Assembly (NCBI RefSeq): GCF_013170805.1
Contig: NZ_CP051293.1
Location: 3,044,001-3,108,000, forward strand
DNA: 64,000 bases
Direction: 5' to 3'
DNA from: Mesorhizobium sp. NZP2077
Lineage (GTDB): Bacteria; Pseudomonadota; Alphaproteobacteria; Rhizobiales; Rhizobiaceae
This document shows positions 34,720 through 43,566 of this stretch, piece after piece. The stretch's first letter is position 1; the number at the start of each line of letters is the position of its first letter. Under the pieces are notes generated by a model, which worked only from the letters and a program-made list of their open reading frames with translations, was not told where the DNA came from and searched no databases. The position numbers were made by a program, and so were the translations under genes.

Positions 34720-36291
34720 ATGATCGAACAGGGTTCGATTGCGCTGATTTCCGAGGCCCCCTTGCTGCGCGTCGAGGGCGTCAGGAAGCGGTTCGGCGGC
34801 GTCAATGCGCTGCGCGGCGTCAGCCTCGAGATCCAATCCGGTGAAGTCCACGCGCTGCTTGGCGAAAACGGCGCCGGCAAATCGACGCTGATCAAAATCC
34901 TGAGCGGTGTGCATGTGCATGATGGCGGCTCGATCGAAATCGCCGGCAAGCGGGTCTCCTTCGCCTCGCCCGCCCAGTCGCGCGATGCCGGCGTCGCGGT
35001 CGTCTACCAGGATCTGAGCCTGGTCGAGTCCCTTTCAGTCGCCGACAACCTGCTTTTGGGGCGAGAGCCGAAGACGCGGCTTGGCTTCCTGAAAAAACGC
35101 CAGCTGGTGGCGCAGGCCGAAGCCTTCCTCAAATCGCAGAACATTCCGCTCGATGCCCGCGCCATGGTCGGGTCGCTGCCCTTCGCCTATCGCCAGATGA
35201 CCGAGATCGCCAAGGCGCTGATGGGCGATGTCCGCCTGCTTATCCTGGACGAGCCGACCTCGGCGCTGACCGACGACGAAGAAAAGATCCTGTTCGAGGC
35301 GATCCGCGCGGTCGCCGCGCGCGGCGTCGGGGTGATCTACGTCACCCATCGCCTCAACGAAGTGTTCCGGATTTCGAACCGGGTGACCGTGTTCCGCGAC
35401 GGGCAGAACGCCGGAACATTCGTCACGGCGCAAACCTATATGCGGCAATTGGTGGGCGCGATCGTCGGGCCGGATCATGCCGTTTTGAAGACCGACGGCG
35501 CCGGGCAAAGCACGCCGTCATCGACTTCCCCTGGTTCATCTCAAAAGCCCGTGCTCGAATTGACTGATGTCAGCAATGACCGGCTCGATCGCGTCAACCT
35601 CGAATTGCGCAGCGGCGAGATCCACGGCCTCGCCGGCCTGATCGGCAGCGGACGCACCGAAATCCTGCAGACCATCTTCGGCCTGCGGCCCGTCCAGTCG
35701 GGCGAGGCCAGTCTCGACAGCGTGTCGCTGAAGGGCACAGACCCGGCGGCGGCAATTGGACAGGGCATCGCGCTGGTGCCGGAGGACCGGCATCTGCAGG
35801 GCCTGGTTCTCGAACATTCGATCGAGCGCAATTTGACCTTGCCCCGGTTGCCGACTTTCTCGCGCCTCGGCTGGCTGCAGCGCGGTCCGGCGAGCGAGCA
35901 CGCCAATGCGGCGATGCGCCGGCTGGCCGTCAAGGCGCCAGGTGCGTCGACCCTCGTCAAGAACCTGTCCGGCGGCAACCAGCAGAAGGTGGTGTTCGGC
36001 AAATGGAACGAGCCGCGGCCGCGCGTGCTGTTGCTCGACGAGCCGACGGTAGGGGTCGATGTCGGCGCGCGCGAGGAGATTTACGGCGTCATTCGTGCCG
36101 CGGCAGCGGCAGGAAGTGGTGTGCTGCTGGTGTCCTCGGATCTGTCCGAACTGCTGCAGCTTTGCGACCGCATCTCGATCGTCGTCGATGGCCGCATCAC
36201 CAAGACGATTGCGCGGCAGGAATTCGGCAGCGCCGAGGACCTCCATCACCTGATTCAACTTTCGCAGCCATCGGAAGAGCACGCGGCATGA
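34720..36291 (+). CDS. Sugar ABC transporter, double ATPase (RbsA/MglA type)
   Basis: A 523-residue ATPase with two tandem nucleotide-binding halves, as in carbohydrate importers of the CUT2 group. First half: Walker A GENGAGKST, Walker B LLILDEPTSAL. Second half: degenerate Walker A GLIGSGRTEI, signature LSGGNQQKVV and LLLDEPTVGVDVGA. The linker around 255-275 is Ser/Pro-rich. Four-base ATGA overlap with the permease. The substrate is set by the binding protein downstream and is unknown; sugars or polyols are usual for this family. Confidence 0.95.
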   Translation: MIEQGSIALISEAPLLRVEGVRKRFGGVNALRGVSLEIQSGEVHALLGENGAGKSTLIKILSGVHVHDGGSIEIAGKRVSFASPAQSRDAGVAVVYQDLSLVESLSVADNLLLGREPKTRLGFLKKRQLVAQAEAFLKSQNIPLDARAMVGSLPFAYRQMTEIAKALMGDVRLLILDEPTSALTDDEEKILFEAIRAVAARGVGVIYVTHRLNEVFRISNRVTVFRDGQNAGTFVTAQTYMRQLVGAIVGPDHAVLKTDGAGQSTPSSTSPGSSQKPVLELTDVSNDRLDRVNLELRSGEIHGLAGLIGSGRTEILQTIFGLRPVQSGEASLDSVSLKGTDPAAAIGQGIALVPEDRHLQGLVLEHSIERNLTLPRLPTFSRLGWLQRGPASEHANAAMRRLAVKAPGASTLVKNLSGGNQQKVVFGKWNEPRPRVLLLDEPTVGVDVGAREEIYGVIRAAAAAGSGVLLVSSDLSELLQLCDRISIVVDGRITKTIARQEFGSAEDLHHLIQLSQPSEEHAA

Positions 36292-37274
36292 CCGAAACCC
36301 AAAGCCCGGCAAAAGCTGCCGTCAATCAACCGGGCGGTCGCTCGGCGCTGCGGCATCTGCTACAAGGCGAGCGTCCCTACATGCTCTACGTCGCCTTCGC
36401 CATCATGCTGATCGTCTTCAGCCTGGCGTCGCCCTGGTTCCTGTCGATCGACAATTTTCTCAACATCGGCCGGCAGACGACGCTGGTCTCGATCATTGCG
36501 GTCGGCATGACGTTCGTCATCATCTCCAGGCAGATCGACCTGTCGGTCGCCTCGACGCTGGCGCTGTCGGGCATGAGCGCATCGCTGGCCATGGCTTTCG
36601 TCGCCAACAACTGGGTCGTCGGCGCGGTGGCGGGACTGGGTACCGGCGCGCTGATCGGGTTGATCAATGGTGTCTTGACCACGCGGCTTGAAATCCCGTC
36701 CTTCCTGGTGACGCTCGGCACGTTGAGCGGTGCGCGCGGCCTGGCGCTGATGGTCACCAACACCAAGCCGGTGATCATCACCAACGAGTATTATTTCGCG
36801 ATCTTCGGCGAAGGCTCGGTGCTTGGCATCCCGGCGCCGATCCTGTGGACGCTCGGCGTCACCGTCGCCGGCATATTGCTCTTGCACTACAGCGTCTACG
36901 GGCGGCGGGTTTACGCGGCGGGTGGCAACCCGACGGCGGCACTCTATTCCGGCGTCCATATCAAGCAGGTCACGACGCTGGCCTTCGTGCTGACCGGGAC
37001 GCTCGCCGGGCTGGCGTCGCTGATCCTGTCGGCGCGTTCGCACGCGGCGCGGCCCGACGTGGTGCAAGGCATGGAACTCGACGTCATCGCCTCGGTCATC
37101 CTCGGCGGCTGCAGCCTGTTCGGCGGCCGCGGCTTCGTGCTTGGCACGCTGCTCGGCAGCCTGATCATCGGCACGCTCAACAACGGGCTGGTGCTGCTCG
37201 GCGTCAGCTCGTCGCTGCAACTCGTCATCAAGGGAGCAATCATCGTCGCCGCGGTCGCGTTCACGAGGAGGTAA
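36288..37274 (+). CDS. Sugar ABC transporter permease (RbsC type)
   Basis: Inner-membrane permease, 328 residues with eight to ten helices. Start ATG 36288 overlaps the ATPase stop; the frame extends upstream only within that gene. It has the BPD_transp_2 signatures RQIDLSVASTLALSGMSASL and LDVIASVILGGCSLFGGRG. It is the only permease, so it probably works as a homodimer with the double ATPase. Confidence 0.94.
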   Translation: MTETQSPAKAAVNQPGGRSALRHLLQGERPYMLYVAFAIMLIVFSLASPWFLSIDNFLNIGRQTTLVSIIAVGMTFVIISRQIDLSVASTLALSGMSASLAMAFVANNWVVGAVAGLGTGALIGLINGVLTTRLEIPSFLVTLGTLSGARGLALMVTNTKPVIITNEYYFAIFGEGSVLGIPAPILWTLGVTVAGILLLHYSVYGRRVYAAGGNPTAALYSGVHIKQVTTLAFVLTGTLAGLASLILSARSHAARPDVVQGMELDVIASVILGGCSLFGGRGFVLGTLLGSLIIGTLNNGLVLLGVSSSLQLVIKGAIIVAAVAFTRR

Positions 37275-37361
37275 GGCGCGCATCCCCGGATATCACCGAA
37301 TACCAGCAGAACCGCCGGCTCCAAACGGCATACGAACATCAAGAATCAACGGAGGAAAGTC

Positions 37362-38513
37362 ATGAAACATTCGGCACGAATCCTGTTCGGAACATTGAGC
37401 CTCGCCGCCAGCGCCTTCGCGCTGTCGACGTCCCTGAGTCTTGCGCAGACGCCCGACACCTGCGTTACCGGCGTCGACCTCGCCACGCTCGGCCCTAAGG
37501 GCATTGTCGGGCAGGGCCCGCATGGCGAAAAGGCAGCCTCGCCCGACGAGCTGAAATTGACCGACGACGAGGCCGCCAAGGTCAAGGCCGGCAAGTTCAA
37601 GGTCGGCATTTCCATGCAGACGGTGAACCTCGACTGGTCGCAGCTGCAAGTGGCGGGCATCAGCCAAACGCTGGCCAAATATGGCGTCACCGTCACCGGC
37701 GTGGCCTCGGCCGAATATCAGGTCGACAAGCAGATCGCCGATATCGAGAACACCATCCAGCAGCACCCCGACGGCATCATTTCCATCCCCGTTGATTTCA
37801 CCGCGACGGCGCCGACCTACAAGAAGGTGGGCGAGGCCGGCATCAAGCTGGTTTTCATGGACAGCATTCCGGTTGGCCTCTCATCGCCAAAGGATTTTGC
37901 CTCGATGATCTCGGCCGACAGCCAGGGCAATGGCCAGATCGCGGCGACGATCCTGGCGTCCTGCATGCCCAAGGGCGGCACGATCGGCCTGGTGAATTTC
38001 GGCGTTGACTATTTCAGCACCAATGAGCGCACCAAGGGCGTCAGCGAGTGGATGAAGAAGAACCGGCCCGACATCGTCATGAAGCAGGTCGACTTCACCG
38101 ATCCCTCGAAAGTGTCGCAGATCGCAGGCGACTTCCTCACCGGCAATCCCGATGTGAAGGGACTTTACGCGGTGTGGGACCAGCCGGCGCTCGACACGCT
38201 GTCCTCGATGCGCGCGCAAGGCATCGACATTCCGATCACCACCGTCGATCTCGGCCTGCAGTCGGCGATCGAGATCGCCAAGGGCGGTCCGCTCAAGGCA
38301 ACCGGTTCGCAGCGCCCCTATGACCAGGGCGTCGCCGAGGCAATGGCCATGATGAAGGCGCTGATCGGGCAACCCACGCCCGCCTGGGTCGGCGTGCAGT
38401 CGCTGCCGGTGGTGCAGTCCAACGTGCTGGAATCCTACAAGACCGTCTTCCACAAGGATCCGCCGGCCGAACTCGTCGACGCCTGCAACGGCGCCAAGCC
38501 GAAGTGCAATTGA
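37362..38513 (+). CDS. Sugar ABC transporter substrate-binding protein
   Basis: Periplasmic binding protein, 383 residues, with signal peptide 1-28 (SLA-Q). The mature protein first has an unusual 55-residue segment (VDLATLGPKGIVGQGPHGEK ... LTDDEAAKVKAGK) before the standard Peripla_BP_4 fold begins at FKVGISMQTVNLDW. Cysteines occur near both ends of the mature protein (DTCVTG and DACNGAKPKCN), perhaps bridging. It follows the permease by 87 bp, with AGGAAAG before the ATG. The ligand is not predictable from sequence. Confidence 0.92.
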   Translation: MKHSARILFGTLSLAASAFALSTSLSLAQTPDTCVTGVDLATLGPKGIVGQGPHGEKAASPDELKLTDDEAAKVKAGKFKVGISMQTVNLDWSQLQVAGISQTLAKYGVTVTGVASAEYQVDKQIADIENTIQQHPDGIISIPVDFTATAPTYKKVGEAGIKLVFMDSIPVGLSSPKDFASMISADSQGNGQIAATILASCMPKGGTIGLVNFGVDYFSTNERTKGVSEWMKKNRPDIVMKQVDFTDPSKVSQIAGDFLTGNPDVKGLYAVWDQPALDTLSSMRAQGIDIPITTVDLGLQSAIEIAKGGPLKATGSQRPYDQGVAEAMAMMKALIGQPTPAWVGVQSLPVVQSNVLESYKTVFHKDPPAELVDACNGAKPKCN

Positions 38514-38526
38514 GGTAGCAGCATCG

Positions 38527-38546
38527 GCGCGGGAGGGATCCCGCGC
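38527..38546. terminator. Terminator-like hairpin after the ABC operon
   Basis: GCGCGGGA and TCCCGCGC form a perfect 8-bp stem with a GGGA loop between two converging genes. There is no T-run, so termination may need Rho. Confidence 0.45.
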
Positions 38547-38610
38547 CCATGGCTGGCTTTGCCGGGCGAGAATGGTCTATGCGGCCGAACGATCGCCCGT
38601 TCGCAATACG

Positions 38611-39540
38611 TCATCCCTGCCAGGGCAGTCGCCCGGAAAACCGCTCGACGATCCAGTCGGCGAATGCGCGGGTCTTGTTCGGGACATGGCGGGATGAGGG
38701 ATGCACCATATAGACGGCGCCCTCGCTGGGAACCGGAAAGCCTTCGAGAATCCGCACGAGACGTCCGTCGGCAAGCTCGCGTCCAACAAGCCAGTCAGTT
38801 GCATAGAGCAATCCCTGCCCGGCAATGGCGGCCAGAACCAGGGCTTCGGCATCGTCCGAGATGAAAGGTCCTGAAATGGGCACCACGAGTTGCCGCGCAC
38901 CAGGCATGATGAACTCCCATGCATTGGGGTTCGTCTTGCCGGCGAAGACAAGGCACTCGTGACCGATGAGGTCCTCGGGCGACGCGGGGACGCCCCGCCG
39001 TCCAAGATAGGCGGGCGAAGCGCAGATCATCCGCTTTCGCTCCGCCAGCTTGCGGGTCATAAGCCGCGAATCGGGTAATACCCCCAGGCGGATGGCGAGA
39101 TCGAAGCCTTCTCCGATCAGGTCGACGAAACGGTTGGAAAAGGCGACGTCGAGCGTCACTCCGGGATAGGCCGCAAGGAAATCGACCAGCATGGGCATCA
39201 GCCACATGCGGCCAAAGCTGCCTGGCAAGGCCAGCCGCAGGCGGCCTCGCGGCTCCGCATCCGAGAACCGCCCAGCTTCCAGGCCAGCAGCCAGCAAGCC
39301 GCCCAGCAGGGGGCGAATCCGACCGAGATAGAGATCACCGGCTTCCGTCAGCACCACCCGGCGCGTCGAGCGTTCGACCAGCCGGACGCCAAGACTTTGC
39401 TCCAGGTTCTGGACACGTCGCGAGACGACGGTCGCATCGCGGTGGAGGCGATGGCCGGCGGCGCTGAACGAGCCTTCCTCGGCGACAGCGATGAACGCCG
39501 CCAAGGCTTCGGTGTCAGGAACGGAATTCGATTGCTGCAT
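38611..39540 (-). CDS. LysR-family transcriptional regulator
   Basis: A 309-residue regulator. The N-terminal helix-turn-helix reads LAAFIAVAEEGSFSAAGHRL, then HRDATVVSRRVQNLEQSLGV. The C-terminal effector domain is of the two-lobed LysR kind (RGRLRLALPGSFGRMWLMPM). It is divergent from a quinone-oxidoreductase gene 94 bp away, the usual LysR layout. I chose the ATG at 39540; a TTG at 39552 is possible but lies inside the inverted repeats that look like its operator. Confidence 0.9.
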   Translation of the reverse strand: MQQSNSVPDTEALAAFIAVAEEGSFSAAGHRLHRDATVVSRRVQNLEQSLGVRLVERSTRRVVLTEAGDLYLGRIRPLLGGLLAAGLEAGRFSDAEPRGRLRLALPGSFGRMWLMPMLVDFLAAYPGVTLDVAFSNRFVDLIGEGFDLAIRLGVLPDSRLMTRKLAERKRMICASPAYLGRRGVPASPEDLIGHECLVFAGKTNPNAWEFIMPGARQLVVPISGPFISDDAEALVLAAIAGQGLLYATDWLVGRELADGRLVRILEGFPVPSEGAVYMVHPSSRHVPNKTRAFADWIVERFSGRLPWQG

Positions 39541-39565
39541 ATCTTGCAGCAATAAACTGCAAGAT
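39532..39565. promoter_or_regulatory. Two overlapping inverted repeats, probable LysR operator
   Basis: TTGCTGC (39532-39538) with GCAGCAA (39546-39552) and ATCTTGCAG (39541-39549) with CTGCAAGAT (39557-39565) are both perfect, each with a 7-base spacer, and overlap each other. The second contains the T-N11-A form of LysR sites. The first covers the lysR start codon, which fits autorepression; the divergent oxidoreductase gene would be the activated target. Confidence 0.65.
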
Positions 39566-39634
39566 CTCTCTCTTCAATTCATTTTTTGCAGAGGTCAAAT
39601 GATATCAGTGCAATGATCCCGAAAGGACCGAGAC

Positions 39635-40645
39635 ATGCGTGCCATCATCCTGAACAAGCCCTCGCTCGACGCTCTGAGCCAGATCGAGCTGCCCGACCCG
39701 TCGGCGCCACAACACGGCCAGGTGAATGTGCGCATGCGCGCCGCCAGCCTGAACTTCATCGATCTCGCCGTTGCAAAGGGACAATATCCCGGCATCGTCT
39801 TTCCGCTGACGCCGGTTGCCGACGGATCGGGCGAGATCATAGCAATCGGCGACGGGGTGACCGGATTGAAGATCGGCGATCGTGTCGCCATTCACCCCAA
39901 GGCGCTGTGGGTCGCGGGCCGCCCCACGGCAGCGAAAGCAAATACGATGCGCGGGGTATCGCTGCCGGGTTCGCTGCTCGAGATCGCGACGGTGGATGCC
40001 GTATCGGTTGTGAAGGCGGCGGACCATCTGTCATGGGAAGCGATCGCCACGCTGCCCATCGCGGCGACCACGGCGTGGAATGCGCTCGCTTTCGCCGATG
40101 CCGGGCCGGGCTCGACGGTGCTGCTCCTTGGAACCGGTGGCGTTTCCATCTTCGCATTGCAGCTTGCCAAGGCCAGGGGCGCCCGCGTCATCATCACCTC
40201 GTCGTCCGATGCCAAGCTCGATCGCGCGCGTGCGCTCGGCGCCGACGAGACGGTGAACTACCGCAAATTTCCCGATTGGGATGATGAGGTCCGGCGCCTG
40301 ACCGATGGCATCGGCGTCGACCTGGTGCTGGAGACCGCAGGGCCCGATACATTCACCCGCTCGCTCGCCGCCGCCCGCCAGACCGGCCTGATCTACACGA
40401 TCGGCTTCCTGACCGGAACGAAGTTCGAGCTCGACCTGATGCCAATCATCGTCAAGGCCCTGCGGGTGCAAGGCAACAACACCGGCTCCGTCGAGGATCT
40501 CGGTCGTGCGATGCAAGCCATCGGCGCCGCGCGCATCGAGCCCGTGATCGACCGGACCTTTAGCGTCGCGGACATCGGTCAAGCGTTCCGCGTGCTTGCG
40601 GAGGGCGGCTATTTCGGCAAGATCGCCGTCCGCCTCGACTGGTGA
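39635..40645 (+). CDS. Zinc-independent alcohol dehydrogenase / quinone oxidoreductase (MDR family)
   Basis: A 336-residue NAD(P)H-dependent oxidoreductase of the medium-chain family. The GroES-like domain is N-terminal; the Rossmann fold has VLLLGTGGVSIFALQLAKA and the substrate-side motif LVLETAGPDTFTRSLAAAR. Structural and catalytic zinc ligands are absent, as in quinone reductases. Divergent from the LysR gene, whose operator lies just upstream, so it is probably its target. Stop and the next gene's stop on the other strand are directly adjacent. Confidence 0.88.
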   Translation: MRAIILNKPSLDALSQIELPDPSAPQHGQVNVRMRAASLNFIDLAVAKGQYPGIVFPLTPVADGSGEIIAIGDGVTGLKIGDRVAIHPKALWVAGRPTAAKANTMRGVSLPGSLLEIATVDAVSVVKAADHLSWEAIATLPIAATTAWNALAFADAGPGSTVLLLGTGGVSIFALQLAKARGARVIITSSSDAKLDRARALGADETVNYRKFPDWDDEVRRLTDGIGVDLVLETAGPDTFTRSLAAARQTGLIYTIGFLTGTKFELDLMPIIVKALRVQGNNTGSVEDLGRAMQAIGAARIEPVIDRTFSVADIGQAFRVLAEGGYFGKIAVRLDW

Positions 40646-40918
40646 CTACCCCTTCGTTTCCACCAGAATCACCAGCGACTCCGGCACGACGCCATCGTGC
40701 GTCATGGCGTCGGCCGCCGCCTTGCTCTGCATCAGCGCCGCCATCTTATCCATGTCGGGAACGTCCATCATCACGGCCACCCGTTTCGGGTTCTGCGGAT
40801 CGACGAAGGTGCGGATGTTGGTGATCCCCAGCGAGCCGAAAAGCTCCTTGCGCTTGGGTGAACTGAGCCAGTGCTTGGTGTCCTTCGAGATGTTGTGATG
40901 GCCGATTACGGTTGGCAT
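40646..40918 (-). CDS. Small conserved-looking protein, function unknown
   Basis: A 90-residue soluble protein. ATG 40918 follows GGGGAGG, clearly the right start. It reads like a dimeric alpha/beta-barrel-type small protein (TVIGHHNISKDTKHWL, ITNIRTFVDPQNPKRVAVMM, then VPDMDKMAALMQSKAAADAM), similar in rhythm to EthD/antibiotic-monooxygenase-like folds that bind small molecules. No catalytic motif seen. It lies between two quinone-oxidoreductase-like genes. Confidence 0.65.
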   Translation of the reverse strand: MPTVIGHHNISKDTKHWLSSPKRKELFGSLGITNIRTFVDPQNPKRVAVMMDVPDMDKMAALMQSKAAADAMTHDGVVPESLVILVETKG

Positions 40919-41098
40919 GGCATCCTCCCCAGGGTGACGCCGGCGGCCGATGTCGCCCGCCTGATGCTGCAATCCACCTGTACAGGCCAGTGAGCGCCGT
41001 TTCCCGCAGGCTGTCAATTAGCTGTTGCTGATGGATTGCCGCGGTGTTGGGCAAGGTGCAAAGCGAGGTCGTCAGTACCTCCGCGTCCGCGGCAGCGC

Positions 41099-42103
41099 CT
41101 AAAGCTCCAGGCAAACCTTGCCGAAATGCTTCTGGGCCGCGTAATGCGTGAAGGCGGCGGCGATGTCGCGCAGCGGGAAGCGGCGGTCGACGACGGGCTT
41201 GATGCGGTTGACATCGATCGCGCGGATCATGTCCTCCTGGTCCGCCCGGCTGCCGATGGAAATGCCGCTGATGCGGATCTGGTTCGAAAATATTGCCGGG
41301 ATCGATACTTCAGCCGCAAAGCCGGTCAGCACGCCGATCAGGGCGATGTGGCCGCCTGTCCGGCAGGCGGTTATCGATTGCGCCAGCGTGGCGGGGCCGC
41401 CGACCTCGATCACGTGATCGACACCGCGACCGTGCGTCAGATCCCTGGCCTTGCGGCCCCAGTCCGGCACGGCCTTGTAATTGATGGCGGCGTCGGCGCC
41501 GAGGCTTTTGAGCCTTTCCAGTTTTTCCTCATCGGATGAGGTGGCGATGACCCGGGCGCCGGCGGCCTTGGCGAATTGCAGTGCAAACAGCGACACGCTG
41601 CCGGTGCCGAGGACCAGCACCGTGTCGCCGGGCTTCACCTTGCCGCACGCAACCAGGCCGCGCCAGGCGGTGACGCCGGTGCAGGTCAGCGTCGCGGCTT
41701 CGACATGGGTGTAGCCTTGAGGCGCCCTGGTGAAGGCCTGCGCCGGCATGCAGACATATTCGCTGGCCACGCCGTCAAAACTGTCGCCCGGCACATCGTG
41801 CCTGGTGGCGGGCGTCATATCGCCGTCCAGCCACCAGGGATAGAAAACGCTGACGACGCTGTCGCCGGGCTTGAGCGCATCGACACCGCTGCCGACGGCG
41901 ATCACGTCACCGGCGCCGTCGGACAGCGGCACACGGCCATCGGCGAGCGGTGTCTTGCCCTGCACCGCGAAATCGTCGCGCATGTTTAGCGAGCAGGCGC
42001 GGATCCTGACCATCACGTCGCCAGGCCCTGGCTGGGGCGGGTCTTCCTCGACCAGGTCGAGCCTGTCCAAGCCACCGGGCGCCCTCAGCCTGACGAGCTT
42101 CAT
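41099..42103 (-). CDS. Zinc-independent NAD(P)H alcohol dehydrogenase / quinone oxidoreductase (MDR family)
   Basis: A 334-residue enzyme of the same family as the 39.6 kb gene: GroES-like N-terminal part, VLVLGTGSVSLFALQFAKAAG nucleotide loop region and VIEVGGPATLAQSITACR. No zinc-ligand cysteines in the expected places. The two are paralogues about 450 bp apart in opposite orientation. Start ATG 42103 follows GGAGACAGACA. Substrate unknown. Confidence 0.88.
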   Translation of the reverse strand: MKLVRLRAPGGLDRLDLVEEDPPQPGPGDVMVRIRACSLNMRDDFAVQGKTPLADGRVPLSDGAGDVIAVGSGVDALKPGDSVVSVFYPWWLDGDMTPATRHDVPGDSFDGVASEYVCMPAQAFTRAPQGYTHVEAATLTCTGVTAWRGLVACGKVKPGDTVLVLGTGSVSLFALQFAKAAGARVIATSSDEEKLERLKSLGADAAINYKAVPDWGRKARDLTHGRGVDHVIEVGGPATLAQSITACRTGGHIALIGVLTGFAAEVSIPAIFSNQIRISGISIGSRADQEDMIRAIDVNRIKPVVDRRFPLRDIAAAFTHYAAQKHFGKVCLEL

Positions 42104-42139
42104 TGTCTGTCTCCGAAATGTGGGAAGTTTGACGCGAAT

Positions 42140-42403
42140 CTAGCGGACCTGGCGGCCTGAAATGACCCGCAGCCAGGGCGCCAGGTGGAAGGCGCTCATC
42201 AAGAGATACATGGCTGCCATGCCGGTCAGCGGAGAGGCGTTGGCGCCCATGCACAACATGGCCGCGTCGCCACCTTGAATGCAGGAAAGCAGGGCCATCA
42301 CGGCGAAGGTCGGTGCCGCGGCGAGGCACAGCCAGTCGGCGATGCCGAGGGGGGCGGTGTTTTCGGCGGCCGCGCGGCCGGTACCTGAATGGATATCGCT
42401 CAT
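42140..42403 (-). CDS. Small membrane protein, function unknown
   Basis: An 87-residue protein with two probable transmembrane helices: LGIADWLCLAAAPTFAVMAL (about 20-40) and LTGMAAMYLLMSAFHLAPWL (about 60-80). The start ATG 42403 follows AAAGGAAAAAG. It lies between the DUF899 gene and an oxidoreductase on the same strand and may be in one unit with the DUF899 gene 93 bp upstream. Unrecognised. Confidence 0.6.
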   Translation of the reverse strand: MSDIHSGTGRAAAENTAPLGIADWLCLAAAPTFAVMALLSCIQGGDAAMLCMGANASPLTGMAAMYLLMSAFHLAPWLRVISGRQVR

Positions 42404-42496
42404 GGTCTTTTTCCTTTGGCGAGACTTGGCGGGGCCGAGACCAGGACTTGGGTTCCTCCCGCTCCGTGAGGGAGAGGAACCCAAGCTGGATGGCCC

Positions 42497-43249
42497 TTAC
42501 TGCTCGCCCTTGTCCCTGAACGCGGCTTCGCCTGCAGCGGACACTTCGGCCCATTTCTTGTCGGCCCCGGCTTCGTAATTGTCGTGCCAGTTCCACCAGC
42601 TGTAGAGCGGGGTCTGCGGATAGCCTTCGGGCGAATCCTCCCATATCTCCTGGCGGCCGAGCGGAGTGGCGTCGAGATAGCTCCAGACCGTGCCCATCGC
42701 CTCGTCGCCGCGGCTGTTGATGAAGTAGGTGCGGAAGACGCGGTCGCCGTCATGGAAGAAGACATTGTGGCCATGCCATTCGTCGACGCCGAAATCCTTG
42801 TCGAAGCTGTCGGTGATCGTGTACCAGGGTATGTCCCAGCCCATCCGCGTCTTCAGGCGGGCAATGTCGGCCTGCGGCGCGCGAGAAGCGTAGGCAAGCG
42901 TGGTGTTGCGGGCGTTGAGATGGGCGAGGTGGCCGACCTGGTCGGCGCCGAGCGAGCAGCCGCGGCAGGCGTGATCGGGCCAGCCATAGACGCCCGGCTC
43001 GAAGAAGGCGCGGTAGACGATCAGCTGGCGGCGGCCTTCGAACAGGTCGAGCAGGCTTTCCTTGCCATTGGGGCCCTCGAACACATAGGCCTTGTCCACT
43101 TCGACCCATGGCATGCGCCGGCGTTCGGCGGCGAGTGCGTCCTTGGCGCGCAGCGTCGCCTTCTCCTTGACGAGAAGCTGCGCGTGCGCGGCCTGCCATT
43201 CCTGCGGTGAAACGATCGGGGGGGTCTGCATCGTCATGTGCTTGGTCAT
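42497..43249 (-). CDS. DUF899 family thioredoxin-like protein
   Basis: A 250-residue cytoplasmic protein of the DUF899 family, which adopts a thioredoxin-like fold. Typical stretches are PPIVSPQEWQAAHAQLLVKE, RRRMPWVEVDKAYVFEGPNG, and GCSLGADQVGHLAHLNARNT (with the paired cysteines CRGC, residues 95-98). Biochemical function of the family is unknown; it often sits beside regulators and stress genes. It is divergent from a winged-helix regulator, with a 317-bp control region between. Confidence 0.88.
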   Translation of the reverse strand: MTKHMTMQTPPIVSPQEWQAAHAQLLVKEKATLRAKDALAAERRRMPWVEVDKAYVFEGPNGKESLLDLFEGRRQLIVYRAFFEPGVYGWPDHACRGCSLGADQVGHLAHLNARNTTLAYASRAPQADIARLKTRMGWDIPWYTITDSFDKDFGVDEWHGHNVFFHDGDRVFRTYFINSRGDEAMGTVWSYLDATPLGRQEIWEDSPEGYPQTPLYSWWNWHDNYEAGADKKWAEVSAAGEAAFRDKGEQ

Positions 43250-43566
43250 TGGTCTTTTCCTTTGCCAGTGGTGCGGTTTGTTGTTGCCTGGGTATCCAGG
43301 CTAGGGCGGTGAAGCGGGGTGGGGTGAGTTACATCCGCGACGGGATTTGCATCATCCGGCCCGGCGCAGCAGGGGTGGCGGGGCCGTGCGGTGTGTTCGA
43401 GATCTTCGGTTGCAGGCATTTTCAACTACCTCTAGTGAGATGCTTAATAGCGACAGCTAAGATGCTTATTTTAGGCGTCAACCGTGCGGCTTGCCGGCCG
43501 GCGGTGTTGATCTAAGTTAGGGCCGCATGCGGTGGGGGTGGGAGTTACAAGTGTGACGGGATTTGA
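43250..43566. promoter_or_regulatory. Divergent control region with spaced direct repeats
   Basis: A 317-bp non-coding stretch between the DUF899 gene and the winged-helix gene, locally AT-rich around 43420-43475. GATGCTTA occurs twice in the same direction (43439-43446 and 43461-43468), 22 bp apart or about two helical turns, which suits a regulator binding one DNA face. The second copy runs into TTTTAGG. Confidence 0.4.
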
